Below are positions 1 through 10,967 of a stretch of DNA of 64,000 nucleotides, piece by piece. The notes below the pieces were generated by a model. It did no database searches, was not told where the DNA came from, and was given only the letters and a program-made list of their open reading frames with translations. This DNA comes from Cliona cf. orientalis (taxonomy: Eukaryota > Porifera > Demospongiae > Clionaida > Clionaidae). Position 1 is the stretch's first letter. Each line of letters starts with the position of its first letter. The stretch lies in NCBI GenBank assembly GCA_963930775.1, contig OZ005689.1, positions 29,527,079 to 29,591,078 on the forward strand, in the 5' to 3' direction. The position numbers and the translations under genes were made by a program.

Positions 1-1841
1 TATGCAAAACCTTCAAAACATTCGCTAGTGTAATATATGCACACCGTACAAGTTATTCATTTTTGAGAAACGAGACAGTCACTATATATTATACTCTCAT
101 CTAATCCCACTACATGCATGGCACCCCATCCAACCACTTACCAACATGTTCACAATCAATTATAATTGGGTATCGGGCAACTTCTCTGCACTGCAAATAG
201 GAGTCGCCGAGAGAGTGACTACTACTCAAAGCAAGGGGTTGGAAGATGTACTGATATACATGTACATGATTGCTATTATGGATGTATAATGTAATTCGCA
301 TAGATGTATACTTTAGGTGATTTCCAATAAGCGCCTGCGGCACAGTTAGAGCGGGTGGAAATCATCAAAAGTACTTGATATTGTTACCAGTGCTCGACCA
401 TACAGGCACTGTACACTGATTGAATTATTGTGGGCTAGGGTAGCTCTGTTCAGTTAGATTTTGAACATGACTTGACTATGGTCTTCGTGACATTAGATGC
501 TGTTACCATAGTAATATACGAAGTTGCTATGGTAACTGCTACCAAATAATTTTACTGCTAACATTTTCCTATTGGGTGGTCTGCTGTCATGGATTTTGGT
601 TCAGTTACAACAGAAACCTTGGATTGAGAGGTGCATACATGGTGCAGTCGCTCAGCTGTGATTCGAAAACCAAAGATATCACCCGTACAAGAAGAAAGTC
701 TCAAGTACATGTATCACAATAAAAAATCAATGGCATAAAGCGGGAGCCCAATTTGTTACTGATTCACTTAGGTCCTAAGAATATGGCCACTATCATTGTA
801 TACCACACACTTGTAGCACAGAAAAAAGTCATCCTCCAGCTCAGAGTCCCCCTCCTTGGCCTGCTCATCCTCTGTCAGCTCAGAGTTCCCCTCCTCCTTT
901 GCCTGACCTGTCAGCTCCCATTCCTCCACCATCTACTCTTCAGCCTAGAAAAGCTACTGAACAGCCTTGCATAGTATGTTAGATCAGTCCTCTGTATACA
1001 TGTCTTAGTTGATAAATTAAAATTTGGGTTACAAGTATCGGCTGAGATTATTAACATGCTATTACCACTATGGAAATGGAATGCGTGAATCCCCATCTTG
1101 TGCTCTGTGGCTGTTCTACACACAAACAAAAGGTTTACTTAATTTGCAGTGTTTATGTGAAGAGTGGACGAATGCACAGACATGTACAGGAGAGGGGCTG
1201 GGTTGGAATATGCTTGTGCAATTGACAGGGGTGAGGCTGAAATCATGACATTTGACCTTAAAAGAGGCGACCATTGATAGCTAAAAAAAACACCTAATCT
1301 GGTCGCCCAGAAGGCTGAAAGTGTTCGGTAAAGGTCAACCTACATACCAAATAACATCGATGGCTGATAAGATGGAGGTTGGTACGTGGTACACTGCTGC
1401 TGAAGATTGAAGAAGCCACCCTGCATATTGTGAATACAAAAGGCCTCATTACCTAATGCACACACATCAGTACAGGAGGCATAGGCCAGTTGCAAGACGT
1501 CACCATCACAACCGTCGACCAGTTACCACTGAATGCAGTTTAAGTCCAGTAGTATACAATGCCAAATCACTGCACCTTCACTCAGTAGTAGATTGTTGAG
1601 CAGAGACAGACACGTACCCTGAGGGGAAACAGTTATGACATTAAAAAGAGATAGAGAGGAGCAAATATACATGTACATGTTAATAGTATGCATCTACATG
1701 TACAGGTCCTATGGTGCTAACTTACTCCAGCACGACACACGCACGAATATTTCCCTTTTTGTGGCACTAGGCTTGCATGAATTACTCTGCAGACAAGATA
1801 CGTGGTACGTAGATCAAATTGATCTATCAACCACACCTAGC
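1..1841. other. Intergenic DNA, no supported gene
   Basis: No convincing gene was found. Around 831-974 there is a possible acceptor (ending gcacag) followed by a frame rich in proline, loosely like the proline-rich exon at 39635-40744, but it is short and may be a decayed fragment or chance. Around 1190-1260 the sequence resembles the start of a dispersed repeat that is better preserved at 54640-54720 and 36030. Confidence 0.5.
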
Positions 1842-2092
1842 CAGGGTTTCATCCAGTGACAAAAATTTGGGTGGAAGCGTGATAAATGAGTGGGTGTGTT
1901 CGTTGGGACATATTTTAGGAGAATTTCTCTAATTCTTCCATATTAATTTTCAAATGCTAGTGATGGTGATTTACTGTGATAATATTATGATGCTTAATAT
2001 AATTAAAGTCAAATTTTTAAGGGGGCCGGGGGGGGGGGGGGGGGAGTGAGGTAGTTTGGGCCCCCCCTCCTCCCCAATTGGATGAATCCCTG
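1842..2092. mobile_element. MITE with 5-bp target duplication
   Basis: The left end reads CAGGGTTTCATCCAG and the right end is its imperfect inverse (ttggatgaatccctg). Both sides are flanked by ctagc, a 5-bp target-site duplication. It has no coding capacity and contains a run of 17 G at 2028-2044. The same termini and TSD length recur at 37290-37605, so the copies belong to one family. Confidence 0.75.
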
Positions 2093-2215
2093 CTAGCAAA
2101 CAGTTCCACCTCATCATTAAAGAGGCTGGGCCTCCCTCCTTACTTGCCCATCTCTCTCTCACTCTCTGGTAATTTGCAATAGCACAGAAAAGCTGTTAGC
2201 TAGTTAAAAATAATG

Positions 2216-2406
2216 TATAGCCGGAAATTCGGTGGTTTGGCGGTCTATAGTACAACCACCAAATTAAAATCTGCCAAAATTTCCTACTCGCATATAGGTA
2301 TGGCTATCCCGTACCGAACCGCCAAATTTAAATCCGACAATATTCTCAAAATAGTGATTTTGGGCCCAATCGCCAAATTTAATTCCCGCCAATATTTCCG
2401 GCTATA
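2216..2406. mobile_element. Short MITE, 13-bp TIRs
   Basis: A 191-bp segment bounded by tatagccggaaat and its exact inverse. Inside, the phrase (ac)cgccaaatt(t) recurs several times in both orientations. There is no open frame of note. Similar 'ccgccaaa' phrases occur at 24270-24360. Confidence 0.55.
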
Positions 2407-5228
2407 CGGTAATAATTATTCAGATGCCTGTAAACACCTGCCCTCGCTGGATACATATACAATACTCTACTTGTTTACTCAAAAATTAATTATCTCATAA
2501 ACAACACCATAATTACCCCACATATAACCACAAAAAGTAAACTGCTGCTTGAGATACGTACATATAGACTGCATGCATATAAAGCAGAAAGCAGTGGGAC
2601 CACAGCACGTAGTGACACACGCACACACACACATGCACACATGAATGCATCCACACATAATAGTTATCTGCCAGTAATTGGGGTGCATGAGATGCATGGT
2701 CGAACGCACCCCAATTACTGGCAGATAACTATTTTGTTGGTAGTTGGATCTCTGTTCATCATTGGGTTACTTTATGATGATCCAACCCCTTCCCATAGCC
2801 GGCAAATTGCCTGCTCTTCATACCTGAATGATCACGTGCGATCATGTCTGACCTTGTCTGGGTATATGCTCGCAGAAGTAGGCACATTGATTTTGAGAAC
2901 CCTGATGAGCTGCAACAACAGTGAAATAGAACACATGTTCTGTTGGTGGTTCCCACTTCTTTAACAATATAGTCACCAGTGATTTTGATGTATCTATCTG
3001 GGTGACAATATTTTCTCTCTTGCCTCCTCTCCCCACATCCCCCCCCCCCCCCCCCCCACACACACACACAGGCTCATTTTCCCTACCCTTTTAACAGCGG
3101 CATTATTAGTTTTTCCCTACCCTCTTAACAGTTGCATTATCATTTTTGACAAGGTGTTGCTAAAGGGAAAGGAAAACATTCAGGCCAATAATAGGTTTAG
3201 TGGTATGCAATTATTTGATACTTGAATTTACCCTGAAGAGCTGCAATAACAGCGAAACAGAACACATGTTCTGTCGGTGGTTCCCTGCTTGAAATTTGTG
3301 TCATTTACTTGATTAATCCAGCGCAATGTTGCTGAAGCCTGCATTATCAGTAGTTATCTACTCCAAAGAGGACTATTTTTTTGAAGACAAGTTCCAGAGA
3401 CATTGTGGAGTCTTTTGTAATGAAAAATCAGTTGCAATACCTACCTACAGTAGTGAAGAAGTGATCCTTGTAATTGAGCATATGAATCTGGGTTTGGGTT
3501 GGTAGCTGCCTCTATCACTTTCTTTGTGATTGTAATATATACCGTCGTAAGTTGGCAATAATGCAGCACATTCCTCCCTCCCTTCCTCTCCGAGGAGTAG
3601 CAAGTAGCAAGGAGGGAACAGTTAACGTAGAAATATTTCTGTTTGTGAGTTGATCATTAAAATACACACATTGGTGACTTGGCTAGCAACCATAGTTAAT
3701 TGTTGGGTTAATAATTATGCTCCTGCTAATAATGAGAAGAGGTCATGGGTCAACAGAGATTATGCTCTCTTTCTCTCTCTAGAAGATGTAATTATTTATG
3801 TCTATTTCCAGGACAATTATCTCTCTCCATCTCTTTCAAGTTTCCACACAGTTTTATATACAAATCTATAGAGCCTGTACCCCATTGCAAAGCAGGTAAA
3901 GTAAATATGCACCACTAGGATCGATGCATCTTCTCTCATTTTCACAAATTTTTTCTCTCTCTCTTGTACATGTGTGTGTGGTGTGTATGTCTCCATGTGT
4001 GTGTTCGTGTGTCTGTATGTGTCACTACGCACAGTGTGGACCCACTCCTCCTCCAGCTCCATTTCTGCTCTTACTTTAAATTCTAAGGTGTGAATCAAAA
4101 TTCTTTCACTACTTTCGACCCATTCTGAGCTAGGAGACGTGCGTAATTTAAAAATCCATTTCAGCTATTAATAGTGCTAGTAATCTATTCCAAGTTTCTA
4201 TACAAACTCATAGAACAAGCACCCAATCTCGTACACTGGAGGTGTCTAAAAGGTGGAGAGGGGTAGGTGGGTGTGGTAACTATGCTAGGTAGAAGCAGTG
4301 CAGAGAACTGCAATGTGCACCACTAGGATGTATATATCTTCTCTCTCATTTCCACAAACATGCATGTACGTACATTTGTTGGTAGTTGCAAAGTGTTTAT
4401 ATGGTGGACTTAACTTTATGCTCACTACGAACGGTAGGGATTTAGCACACAGTTGTCTAGTAAAGAGGATTTAGTTAGGTGGCTTACGATTCCAATAGGC
4501 TGGATTGGTCAGTCCTGCATTTTTAGACGAAGACTTCCAACGTCGGCAAACTGCAGGTCCAAATTGCTGACAAGGTAATTTTGGCTTGCACGTGACTGTG
4601 TCCTACCTCCTCTGGTTTATACCTGGTGTGCGTGTGTGTGAAGAGAAAAAAACCACATCATAATCCCCGGTGACAATGTTATGTACAGAAAAAGTGAATA
4701 AAGTGACAAAATTTAAAGCTGGTGATGCTATATTAAGGGCTACCAACAAGTAGTATATACTTTCTAATATTATAGGCTGTGCTTAAAGCAGATCACTTTA
4801 ATTGGAACCAAAAAAATTCGTGAGCAGGTCAAAGGGCACCTAAGAGCTGCAATTAGAACAGTTGTGGAAGTGTAATCAGAGCAAAAGCGCCAACACTAAC
4901 CATACTATTTAGTGGCAGGGAATATCAGCAGCTGAAACAAAAAAATGGTTCTACTTTCATTTTCTTTTTGAATCATGCTTGAGTTGCTGGTACTGTAGCC
5001 ATCAGATGGTCGTCTCTAGCTCCAGCACTTGAACATTAAAGCAGTAGGTAAGAGACAGCTTAGTTTGCGATCAATGGCATTGCAACATTGAATGTGGCAA
5101 CATGTTCCAATTGAATAGGCACCGCCTAAAAATAAGTGATGTCCGGAAAGGCACCTTAAATATAATAATACAAGTTACAAACAAGTCAGAAGGGTGTACC
5201 TATGAACAGAAACAGAAATTTTAATATG
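2407..5228. other. Intergenic DNA with repeat fragments
   Basis: No gene is supported. It contains a perfect 26-bp-stem hairpin (2661-2731), a run of 19 C at 3039-3057, and a diverged repeat at about 3240-3460. That repeat is matched at 37210-37290 plus 37610-37770, where the other copy is interrupted by a MITE. Confidence 0.5.
2661..2731. repeat. Perfect 26-bp-stem hairpin
   Basis: Positions 2661-2686 and 2706-2731 are exact reverse complements, separated by a 19-nt loop. This may be a very short TIR element or a small-RNA hairpin. Nothing in the sequence decides between these. Confidence 0.85.
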
Positions 5229-5362
5229 TAGCGGAAAACTTTTGAAAATCCAGAGAGAATTTCACGGATTGCTTGAAACCACACATGAGTATCCCAAAAT
5301 TTTGTGGAGAAAACTTGCGCGGACGGCTCTCGAACCTCAAAATTCACAAAAGTTTCCCGCTA
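5229..5362. mobile_element. Short TIR element (MITE)
   Basis: Begins tagcggaaaacttttg and ends with the near-inverse caaaagtttcccgcta. It is 134 bp long with no coding potential. The target duplication is not clear. Confidence 0.5.
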
Positions 5363-5604
5363 TACTGTAGCATCTCCATTGGCAGTGCATCACACGTTCC
5401 GGGGTTCCTAAAAATTACTTAATTCTCACCTAAAGATAGCTCTGACCAGTGCCAGTCTTAAAGGCGCCTTATAAGCAAAACATAGCGAGCAAAGTGAAGA
5501 CGAACAGTTACTTTGGCTAGTGTGTAGGAACCCCTGCATGTGCAATACACTCCCAGGCCTCACGACATGGACGTTGAGATGCAGTGGAGGCCCAAAAATA
5601 GACA

Positions 5605-5668
5605 ACTTACCTTCCAGAATAAAGAGAAACAGAACAACTTACCTTCCAGAATAAAGAGAAACGACCAA
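5605..5668 (-). repeat. 32-bp tandem duplication containing a splice donor
   Basis: Two adjacent 32-bp copies each read on the minus strand ...TTCTGGAAG|GTAAGTTGT, a consensus 5' splice site. They lie downstream of the stop codon of the exonuclease gene (5817), with a plausible acceptor (cctcacag) between, so they may serve 3'-UTR splicing of that gene. This is an inference from the splice-site sequence alone. Confidence 0.45.
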
Positions 5669-5816
5669 GTCCTAGGAATCACATTCCACACATCTCTGCC
5701 TCGGCCTACTCGGACAAACAGAATACAACGCCAGGAGCTGTGAGGATACAGATTTCTCGCATGCAACTACACAGGCCGTGACCCAAACCCACGCAACCCC
5801 ACTAGTCCTAAGTCCC

Positions 5817-6572
5817 TTACTCTCCCCACCACTCTATATTACGCAGACGTTCAGGCTCTTCAATCTTAAACTGATCTAAAGCGTAAAGCTTCATAGTAGT
5901 CCGTGCATCTTCTATCGCGCTATGATCACCCTGTTGGACTTCTTCATGCAGTAGATGCAATGCTAGCGTTTTAAGGCTATAATCATGGCTAGGCTCTCCA
6001 AGGGGAGGAAGATGGAATCCCCGCACACTAAAGTCATGCTCACGCGCCCTTTGCTTTTGGATATCTATGATTACCTGATCAGGCAGATCTACCTCGTCGC
6101 TGATTCTCAGGCATGTGAAATCATTTCTAATGGCATGACCTATGACAAATTTACACCTACGAAGAAGTCCCAACACGTGACTACGAACATGCTCAAAGTC
6201 TGTACCATTACAGCCTCTGGCGATAGCAAACTGCTGATCAGTTACAGGGCAGTACTTCCTAGACCAACTGTTGAGGCGACAACCTCCAGGAGGAGGTACA
6301 TACACCTCATACAGGGAGACACCGTTAATGTCCACGATACCTACCGAAGCAAGACGGGTCCTATTCGAACTAATGCTCGCCTCAACCATGACCATCTCGC
6401 AATCGAGAGCAAGGCATCTGAACTCATAGGACTCGTCATGCTCTAAGTATGGCGTTGGCAGAAGATGTGACCGTTGAGAGGAATCCTCCCTGGACCCGGC
6501 CTTCTCTCTCTTCTTCTGGTTTCTCCTCCTCCTGGCTTCCACGCTCCTCTTCTTCTTTGGAGTCGCTGACAT
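5817..6572 (-). CDS. DEDDh 3'-5' exonuclease, REXO4/ISG20-like
   Basis: The predicted protein is a ribonuclease H-fold exonuclease of the REXO4/ISG20 type; family members trim RNA ends in the nucleus or nucleolus. Numbered from the upstream ATG at 6656, the five DEDDh residues are visible: D85 and E87 in LALDCEMV, D179 in VIGHAIRNDF, and H245 and D250 in DHSAIEDARTTM. The start is set at 6572 (residue 29 of the longer frame). The bases just before it form a strong 3' splice site (a T-run ending in ccag), with a GT donor at 6631, which suggests a 58-bp 5'-UTR intron at 6574-6631. From this start the protein is about 251 residues and opens with a very basic stretch (PKKKRSVEARRRRNQKKR), a likely nuclear or nucleolar signal. 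It ends NIEWWGE. The coding frame is otherwise intronless. The specific paralogue (REXO4, ISG20 or ISG20L2) cannot be settled by eye. Confidence 0.9.
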   Translation of the reverse strand: MSATPKKKRSVEARRRRNQKKREKAGSREDSSQRSHLLPTPYLEHDESYEFRCLALDCEMVMVEASISSNRTRLASVGIVDINGVSLYEVYVPPPGGCRLNSWSRKYCPVTDQQFAIARGCNGTDFEHVRSHVLGLLRRCKFVIGHAIRNDFTCLRISDEVDLPDQVIIDIQKQRAREHDFSVRGFHLPPLGEPSHDYSLKTLALHLLHEEVQQGDHSAIEDARTTMKLYALDQFKIEEPERLRNIEWWGE

Positions 6573-6656
6573 TCTGGAAAAAAAAAACGAGAGATAGTGC
6601 GAAATTTCACTGAACTGACGAAACAGCTGACCTTGTTGCAATTGAGAAGTTGACAC

Positions 6657-7213
6657 TTCGATCCTCGAGCTATGATTGACTCCTTTTTATAAGTGCGCGC
6701 GCAAGCATGCATAATAATTATTATTGCGATATGCATGCGCTTACGCACCCGCGCGCGCCAAGCGCTAGGCCAGCCAATCGGATCAGATTCCCTGATTTGC
6801 TGACTCAGCGGGTTGAAATGCGCTCTAACTAGAATCCGTGATCACTTGGCTCTGGAGGCTCCTCCTGTACCTGTCCACAGCATTGCGACAGGCGTTTGTT
6901 TGGGTCTGCTACCCGAAATCATCCACACTACTAGTACTAGATGGATTGTAAGTCTACGATAATGTTATTTCTTTGGATGTGTGGATGTGTTTTATAATTG
7001 GAAGTCCCCACATTGTACGAGTGTGTGTGTGTGTGTGTGTGTGTTTTGATTTGAATAAAGAAGAGAGAATAGAAAAGAATCTGGGAGCAACTTGTCCGCT
7101 GCTCACCAGAGCGGAGGCATATAACTCTGGGATGTGTTCTATTCCAATCAATGTGGTCCCCTCATTGTAGGGTTATGGTAGTCGTTCTGTGTGTTTGTAT
7201 CTTTCTGTCTGTC
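6657..7213. other. Upstream region of exonuclease gene; (TG)n tract
   Basis: GC-rich and alternating purine-pyrimidine sequence (cgcgcgc), a CCAAT-like motif near 6774 and a (TG)n tract at about 7021-7043. This probably includes the promoter of the minus-strand exonuclease gene. A GT donor-like site near 6949 could belong to an unseen plus-strand first exon. No coding exon is supported. Confidence 0.4.
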
Positions 7214-7215
7214 TA

Positions 7216-7285
7216 CAGTAGTTTGCAAGTTGGTTGTCTCAGCAGTTGAGAAATAGTGATGCGTGTGGTTTGTTCTTGAGTAAAC
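7216..7285 (+). repeat. Left terminal inverted repeat of the 7.2-kb element
   Basis: Seventy bases pairing with 9754-9823 inverted. The first 29 bases differ at one position; bases 31-49 carry most of the mismatches; the inner part (tggtttgt, cttgagtaaac) matches again. Conserved inner blocks are typical transposase-binding positions in this superfamily. Confidence 0.9.
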
Positions 7286-7517
7286 TATTCAGTGCAGGCA
7301 TCTGCAAGCATAGTATAAACACTCTACCCACAGTCTAGTATAGTACTATAGTACATACATTAGTGACAACAGGCAGGAAATAGTGAACACGTGTTCATAC
7401 AATGCCAAACACGTGATATCCGTTGATAGCTAAGCCCGCACGCGCAATTGTTGGAGCTGAGTGTCTCTGATCGTGCTGCATGTAGCTACCTAGTGGCTAG
7501 GCTACCTACTTCTAGAG

Positions 7518-8546
7518 ATGTCTCAACACTACTACGCTGTGAATAATCCGTGCTGGATGTACTATGGCCATCATGATCAGCCACAAATGCAACCGCCGCC
7601 GTATGTACCTGGTCAAAGTAACTATCAAGATCCAGTGGCACAAGCACAAGCTGAGCCAGCTGCCAGGAGTCCTGAATTTTACCAATCGACCAGCGGACCA
7701 CGTGACAACTACTCCACATACACTGTAAGTGTAAAAGTATTGAGCCCCTCGAATAAAAAGGATTTTAAAATGTATACGCTAAGAAATGTGGAGCTGAGTG
7801 TCATGAAGAGGCCTGATGATATCAAAAATGAAAATTTGGAGCAAATAGGTGGTCAGGTGGTGTCAGAATCACTTGAGTTTGACTTGGGCTATTACACGGG
7901 AAAGGAGAAAAAGTGGATCAATAATCAGGATGATGCTTGTGATGCTTTAGATATCCTAAAATCACAAAACAAGCTCACCCTATGGTGCACTGGAGTTCTA
8001 GAAAAAGAAAAAAGAAAGAGGGACCGTAGCGGATCAGAGTCAGATGATAACGCAACTGATACTGACACCAGAAACCCAAAACGCTCCAAGCAGAAGCATA
8101 CATCTGCTATTAAAGCAAAGGAGGCAGAACGTGACAGTATCGTTAGCGAGCTGCGTGAACGCCATGGGACTACCTACTCGGCTGTGCAGTACCATTTGTG
8201 GGCGGAAATGAAGATGGGCCACACATGGGACAGCCTTGAAAAGCATCCCCCTTACCCTATGTTTGGTGAAAAGAGGCACAAAGGACACTCTGCTTCTGGA
8301 GAACTAAATGAAGCCTTGACCGGTTTGGCCAAATCAATTGTAGGCTATCTTTCCCTGCAACCAAACACTAACCGTGTGACCTCTACCTCATGTGCAACGC
8401 TATCACCAGCAAAAACAGCTCAGCTTCGAAGTAAATACATGGAGCAACTATCTGATTTGGTGAAATTACGAGAAATTGGAGCTTTGACAAATGAAGAATA
8501 CGACGAACAGCGTCAAGTTATTGTTGACTCAATGAGAAAATTATAG
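7518..8546 (+). CDS. Passenger protein: PB1/ubiquitin-like fold plus SHOCT-like tail
   Basis: An intact 342-residue single-exon frame inside the transposon. Visible layout: a Q/P-rich tail (1-65); a beta-rich region at about 66-160 (YTVSVKVLSP... to LTLWCTGV) resembling PB1 or ubiquitin-like domains; a basic/acidic linker with nuclear-signal-like clusters (KEKRKRDR, NPKRSKQK; 162-195); a conserved-looking block at about 205-250 (ELRERHG, HLWAEMKMG, PPYPMFGEKR); and a C-terminal helix pair at about 300-340 (LVKLREIGALTNEEYDEQR) matching the short SHOCT pattern. No transposase or nuclease motif is seen. Its stop lies 46 bp from that of the opposing transposase. The frame has no lesion although the transposase has three. 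Domain names are my recognition, not search results. The function is unknown; a DNA- or protein-binding accessory role is a guess. Confidence 0.75.
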   Translation: MSQHYYAVNNPCWMYYGHHDQPQMQPPPYVPGQSNYQDPVAQAQAEPAARSPEFYQSTSGPRDNYSTYTVSVKVLSPSNKKDFKMYTLRNVELSVMKRPDDIKNENLEQIGGQVVSESLEFDLGYYTGKEKKWINNQDDACDALDILKSQNKLTLWCTGVLEKEKRKRDRSGSESDDNATDTDTRNPKRSKQKHTSAIKAKEAERDSIVSELRERHGTTYSAVQYHLWAEMKMGHTWDSLEKHPPYPMFGEKRHKGHSASGELNEALTGLAKSIVGYLSLQPNTNRVTSTSCATLSPAKTAQLRSKYMEQLSDLVKLREIGALTNEEYDEQRQVIVDSMRKL

Positions 8547-8592
8547 ACATTGCAATTGGAACAAAAACAAAACAATGATACTGTGAGTGCAA

Positions 8593-9557
8593 TTAATGCA
8601 TGTAACCACTATGTCTTATGTAATTTATGCAATCATCTTTGGTAATTGTACAAAAGCCATTAATACAACAGTGCATGGGGAGTGGATGCTCAAATATACA
8701 GTGTCATTTGCCCTCAAGAAAGCTTTGACTTTTGAAAATACATTTTCAATAGGGTTTAGTTCAGGGGAATATGGGGGAAGAAAGCGCACAATTGAACCAA
8801 CTCCAGTTATGATGTCTGCTACTTCTTCATAGTGGTGAACGGAAGCGTTGTCCATTACAACTACTGAATGACTATTAGTTCCATTAAAGGGTTCCAAGAT
8901 GGGTAGCAGACAATTTCAAACAAATTTAACAAATATTTCACCAGTAACATTTCCTTCTACAATATACACATCTTCCATCCCCTCTGTTGACATGGCTCCA
9001 ATGGCATTGATCCTTTGACCAGAAACCCTAAGCTCATGTGAAACTGCACGCATTCCTTTTAAACTATAACCATACGATCTCACAGAATTTCTCCGTGCTG
9101 ATCCAGTCTCATCAACCCAAATAATCATTTCTGGATCAAACATTGAGATTTCAGCCATGAACTGAAGTTGAAGCTCCTCACTACATTGAAGAGCAATCCT
9201 TTGCACCTTCTTTCTAGTTAGCCCAAGATGTTGTACAGTACGACAAATGGTAGAGACATGTACCCATGTACCTGTAAGCTCGTAGAGCTCAGATTGAAGT
9301 TCCTCTAGGTACATTGTTGGCTTATTGACCAGGGATTGAAGTAGGGATATTTGTTCAAATTCACTCAATACACGTGGAGGCCCATGACGCTGTTTGCTAG
9401 GTTCTACAGTGCCAGTTGATTGATACAGAGCTATGTATCTGTCCACTGACCTCTTAGACATGAAAAGGAGGTCAGCTATCTCATATCTGCTCCTGCCACA
9501 TATGAGATGAAGTCAAACAGCTCTCCATCTAAGATCCACAGAGTATCCAACTGGCAT
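8593..9557 (-). pseudogene. Tc1/mariner DD34E transposase, decayed
   Basis: The frame runs from ATG at 9557 (MPVGYSVDLRWRAV) to a tail reading ITKDDCINYIRHSGYMH and a stop at 8593. An N-terminal helix-turn-helix region (SRYEIADLLFMSKRSVDRYI, then a GPP-R stretch) is followed by the catalytic set: D in IIWVDETGS, D in VVVMDNASVHH and E in SPELNPIENVFSKVK, with 34 residues between the last two (DD34E). There are three lesions: two in-frame TGA codons (one just after LRWRAV, one between the first and second catalytic blocks, after IFVKFV) and a frameshift near 8650. Each TGA could be a single base change from a TGG or CGA codon. A dead gene is therefore likely, unless another copy acts in trans. 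Confidence 0.9.
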
Positions 9558-9753
9558 TGTATTAAACACACAACCTACTGCAGCAACATTCAAATTTGAA
9601 CTTGGCGCGCGTATGGCAACATACGCGTGCACTACAGGGCACTAGTGCAGTACAGTACAGTATTACATATCAAACATGCACTGCACCTGCAGTGGCTAGA
9701 CAATGTATGTTTACATGGTGTGGTACCCAGTTATGCTGTGCATGCTCAGCAGT

Positions 9754-9823
9754 GTTTACTCAAGTACAAACCACATGGATCAGGCTCTCTCTATTGCTGA
9801 GACAACCAACTTGCAAACTGCTG
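9754..9823 (-). repeat. Right terminal inverted repeat of the 7.2-kb element
   Basis: Inverse partner of 7216-7285. It ends exactly at the TA dinucleotide 9824-9825. Confidence 0.9.
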
Positions 9824-9849
9824 TATTACCATGCTAGCAGCTACATACC

Positions 9850-10196
9850 TAGCCTCGTCCCCAGGCTCTCTTGGGGGAGGGGAAAAGAGAGCCTGGTAAC
9901 GACTGCATGCGCATGCGCGAACCCTTACCAACAAAACATGGTAAGGCAGTTTTCACAGCTAAACGGCCTTTCGAGGGGACACGTTTGAGTGATTTACGTA
10001 CCACATTTAAGCCTCCTAGACACCACCACTAGCCAATAGCAAGATACTTTTCGAGTGCTTGGGCGACTTTTGAGCTTGATTGGTAGTATACGATCAAGTA
10101 GTCCACGGATAGTATACGGAGATTTTGGCGCATGCGCATGCAGTCGTTACTAGGCTCTCTTTTCCCCTCCCCTAAGAGAGCCTGGGGATGAGGCTA
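9850..10196. mobile_element. MITE, 9-bp target duplication (Mutator-like)
   Basis: A 347-bp palindrome-like element starting TAGCCTCGTCCCCAGG and ending with the near-inverse CCTGGGGATGAGGCTA. It is flanked by ctacatacc on both sides (9841-9849, 10197-10205), a 9-bp duplication as used by Mutator-like elements. The arms include long gcgcatgcgc palindromes. The termini match those at 29287-29609 (TAGTCTCGTGCCCAG). It sits 24 bp to the right of the Tc1-type element. Confidence 0.8.
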
Positions 10197-10205
10197 CTAC
10201 ATACC

Positions 10206-10967
10206 TTGTTTATATGTTGAAAACAAGGTGCCGTTAGGCTCTTTATGTCGATTTCAACACACCATAGTTAATCTAATGCAATGCAATTTTTAAAAAGTGT
10301 GCATTTTTCTGGTAAAGGTCGTCGATCGCTCGATATAAACATGAGAATTTAAGAGACAGCGATAGCTTCTTTTCAAAATGACTAGTGTGTAGAGTGAGCA
10401 ATAGTTCCTAAACTTGGCTGACTCATTAAGTACGCTTCTTGCCTTAGCCCTTCTTTGCATGTACTTAATCTGCTGATCTGGCATGGCACATGCGGTGCTG
10501 TGCCATATTATGTAATTACGTTCCTTATGAACTAGCCAAATATTAGCCATTTGCTAGTGTACCCTTCACTATGGCTACTAGTCCCTGGATTGAGTAGCCA
10601 TTATTGCAATTGTTTCCTATACAACCTTGAGATCAGCACTGGAAAATAGCTACAAGATTTTGTAAGCTTCGGGAACCCCTGATAATATTGTGTACCTTTT
10701 TGATAGGCTATTCTGACTCCTTCCTCTGTGAATGTCTTCTCCACTGCTCTCCCGCTGATTGGTGTTCCCACACTGACCGCCATCAAGGATGCACATGATG
10801 ACATTGTAAGCATTTACACAAATCTACAACAATAACCTCATGCCAAAATGCTCGTATAGTGTTAATAACTTCATCCACCACCCACCCTGCATGCAAAAAC
10901 ATTGCTAAAAATACGACCTTGATGTTAATGCTTCAAGTAGTGACACTACAGCTGCTCCAGGTAGTGT
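10206..10967. other. Intergenic DNA with one possible exon pair
   Basis: Mostly featureless. On the minus strand about 10804-10696 reads MSSCASLMAVSVGTPISGRA and continues to AYQK. A GT donor and a 57-bp intron ending in ttttccag follow, then a short frame to a stop at 10601. This could be a fragment of a host gene, but I do not recognise it and the second piece looks random. Confidence 0.25.

Larger units (their letters stand above)
7214..9825. mobile_element. Tc1/mariner-type DNA transposon with passenger gene
   Basis: A 2,608-bp element (7216-9823) bounded by TA on both sides (7214-7215, 9824-9825), the target duplication used by Tc1/mariner. The ends read CAGTAGTTTGCAAGTTGG and, inverted, CAGCAGTTTGCAAGTTGG. 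The similarity extends over 70 bp at about 86% identity (7216-7285 against 9754-9823). Between the ends are two convergent genes: a 342-codon passenger on + (7518-8546) and a DD34E transposase on - (8593-9557), with only 46 bp between their stops. The transposase is broken, so this copy is not autonomous. Divergence of the ends suggests an insertion of moderate age. Confidence 0.9.

Noticed and set aside
5985-6446. 153-codon plus-strand frame opposite the exonuclease
   Set aside because: The minus-strand frame has all five DEDDh residues.
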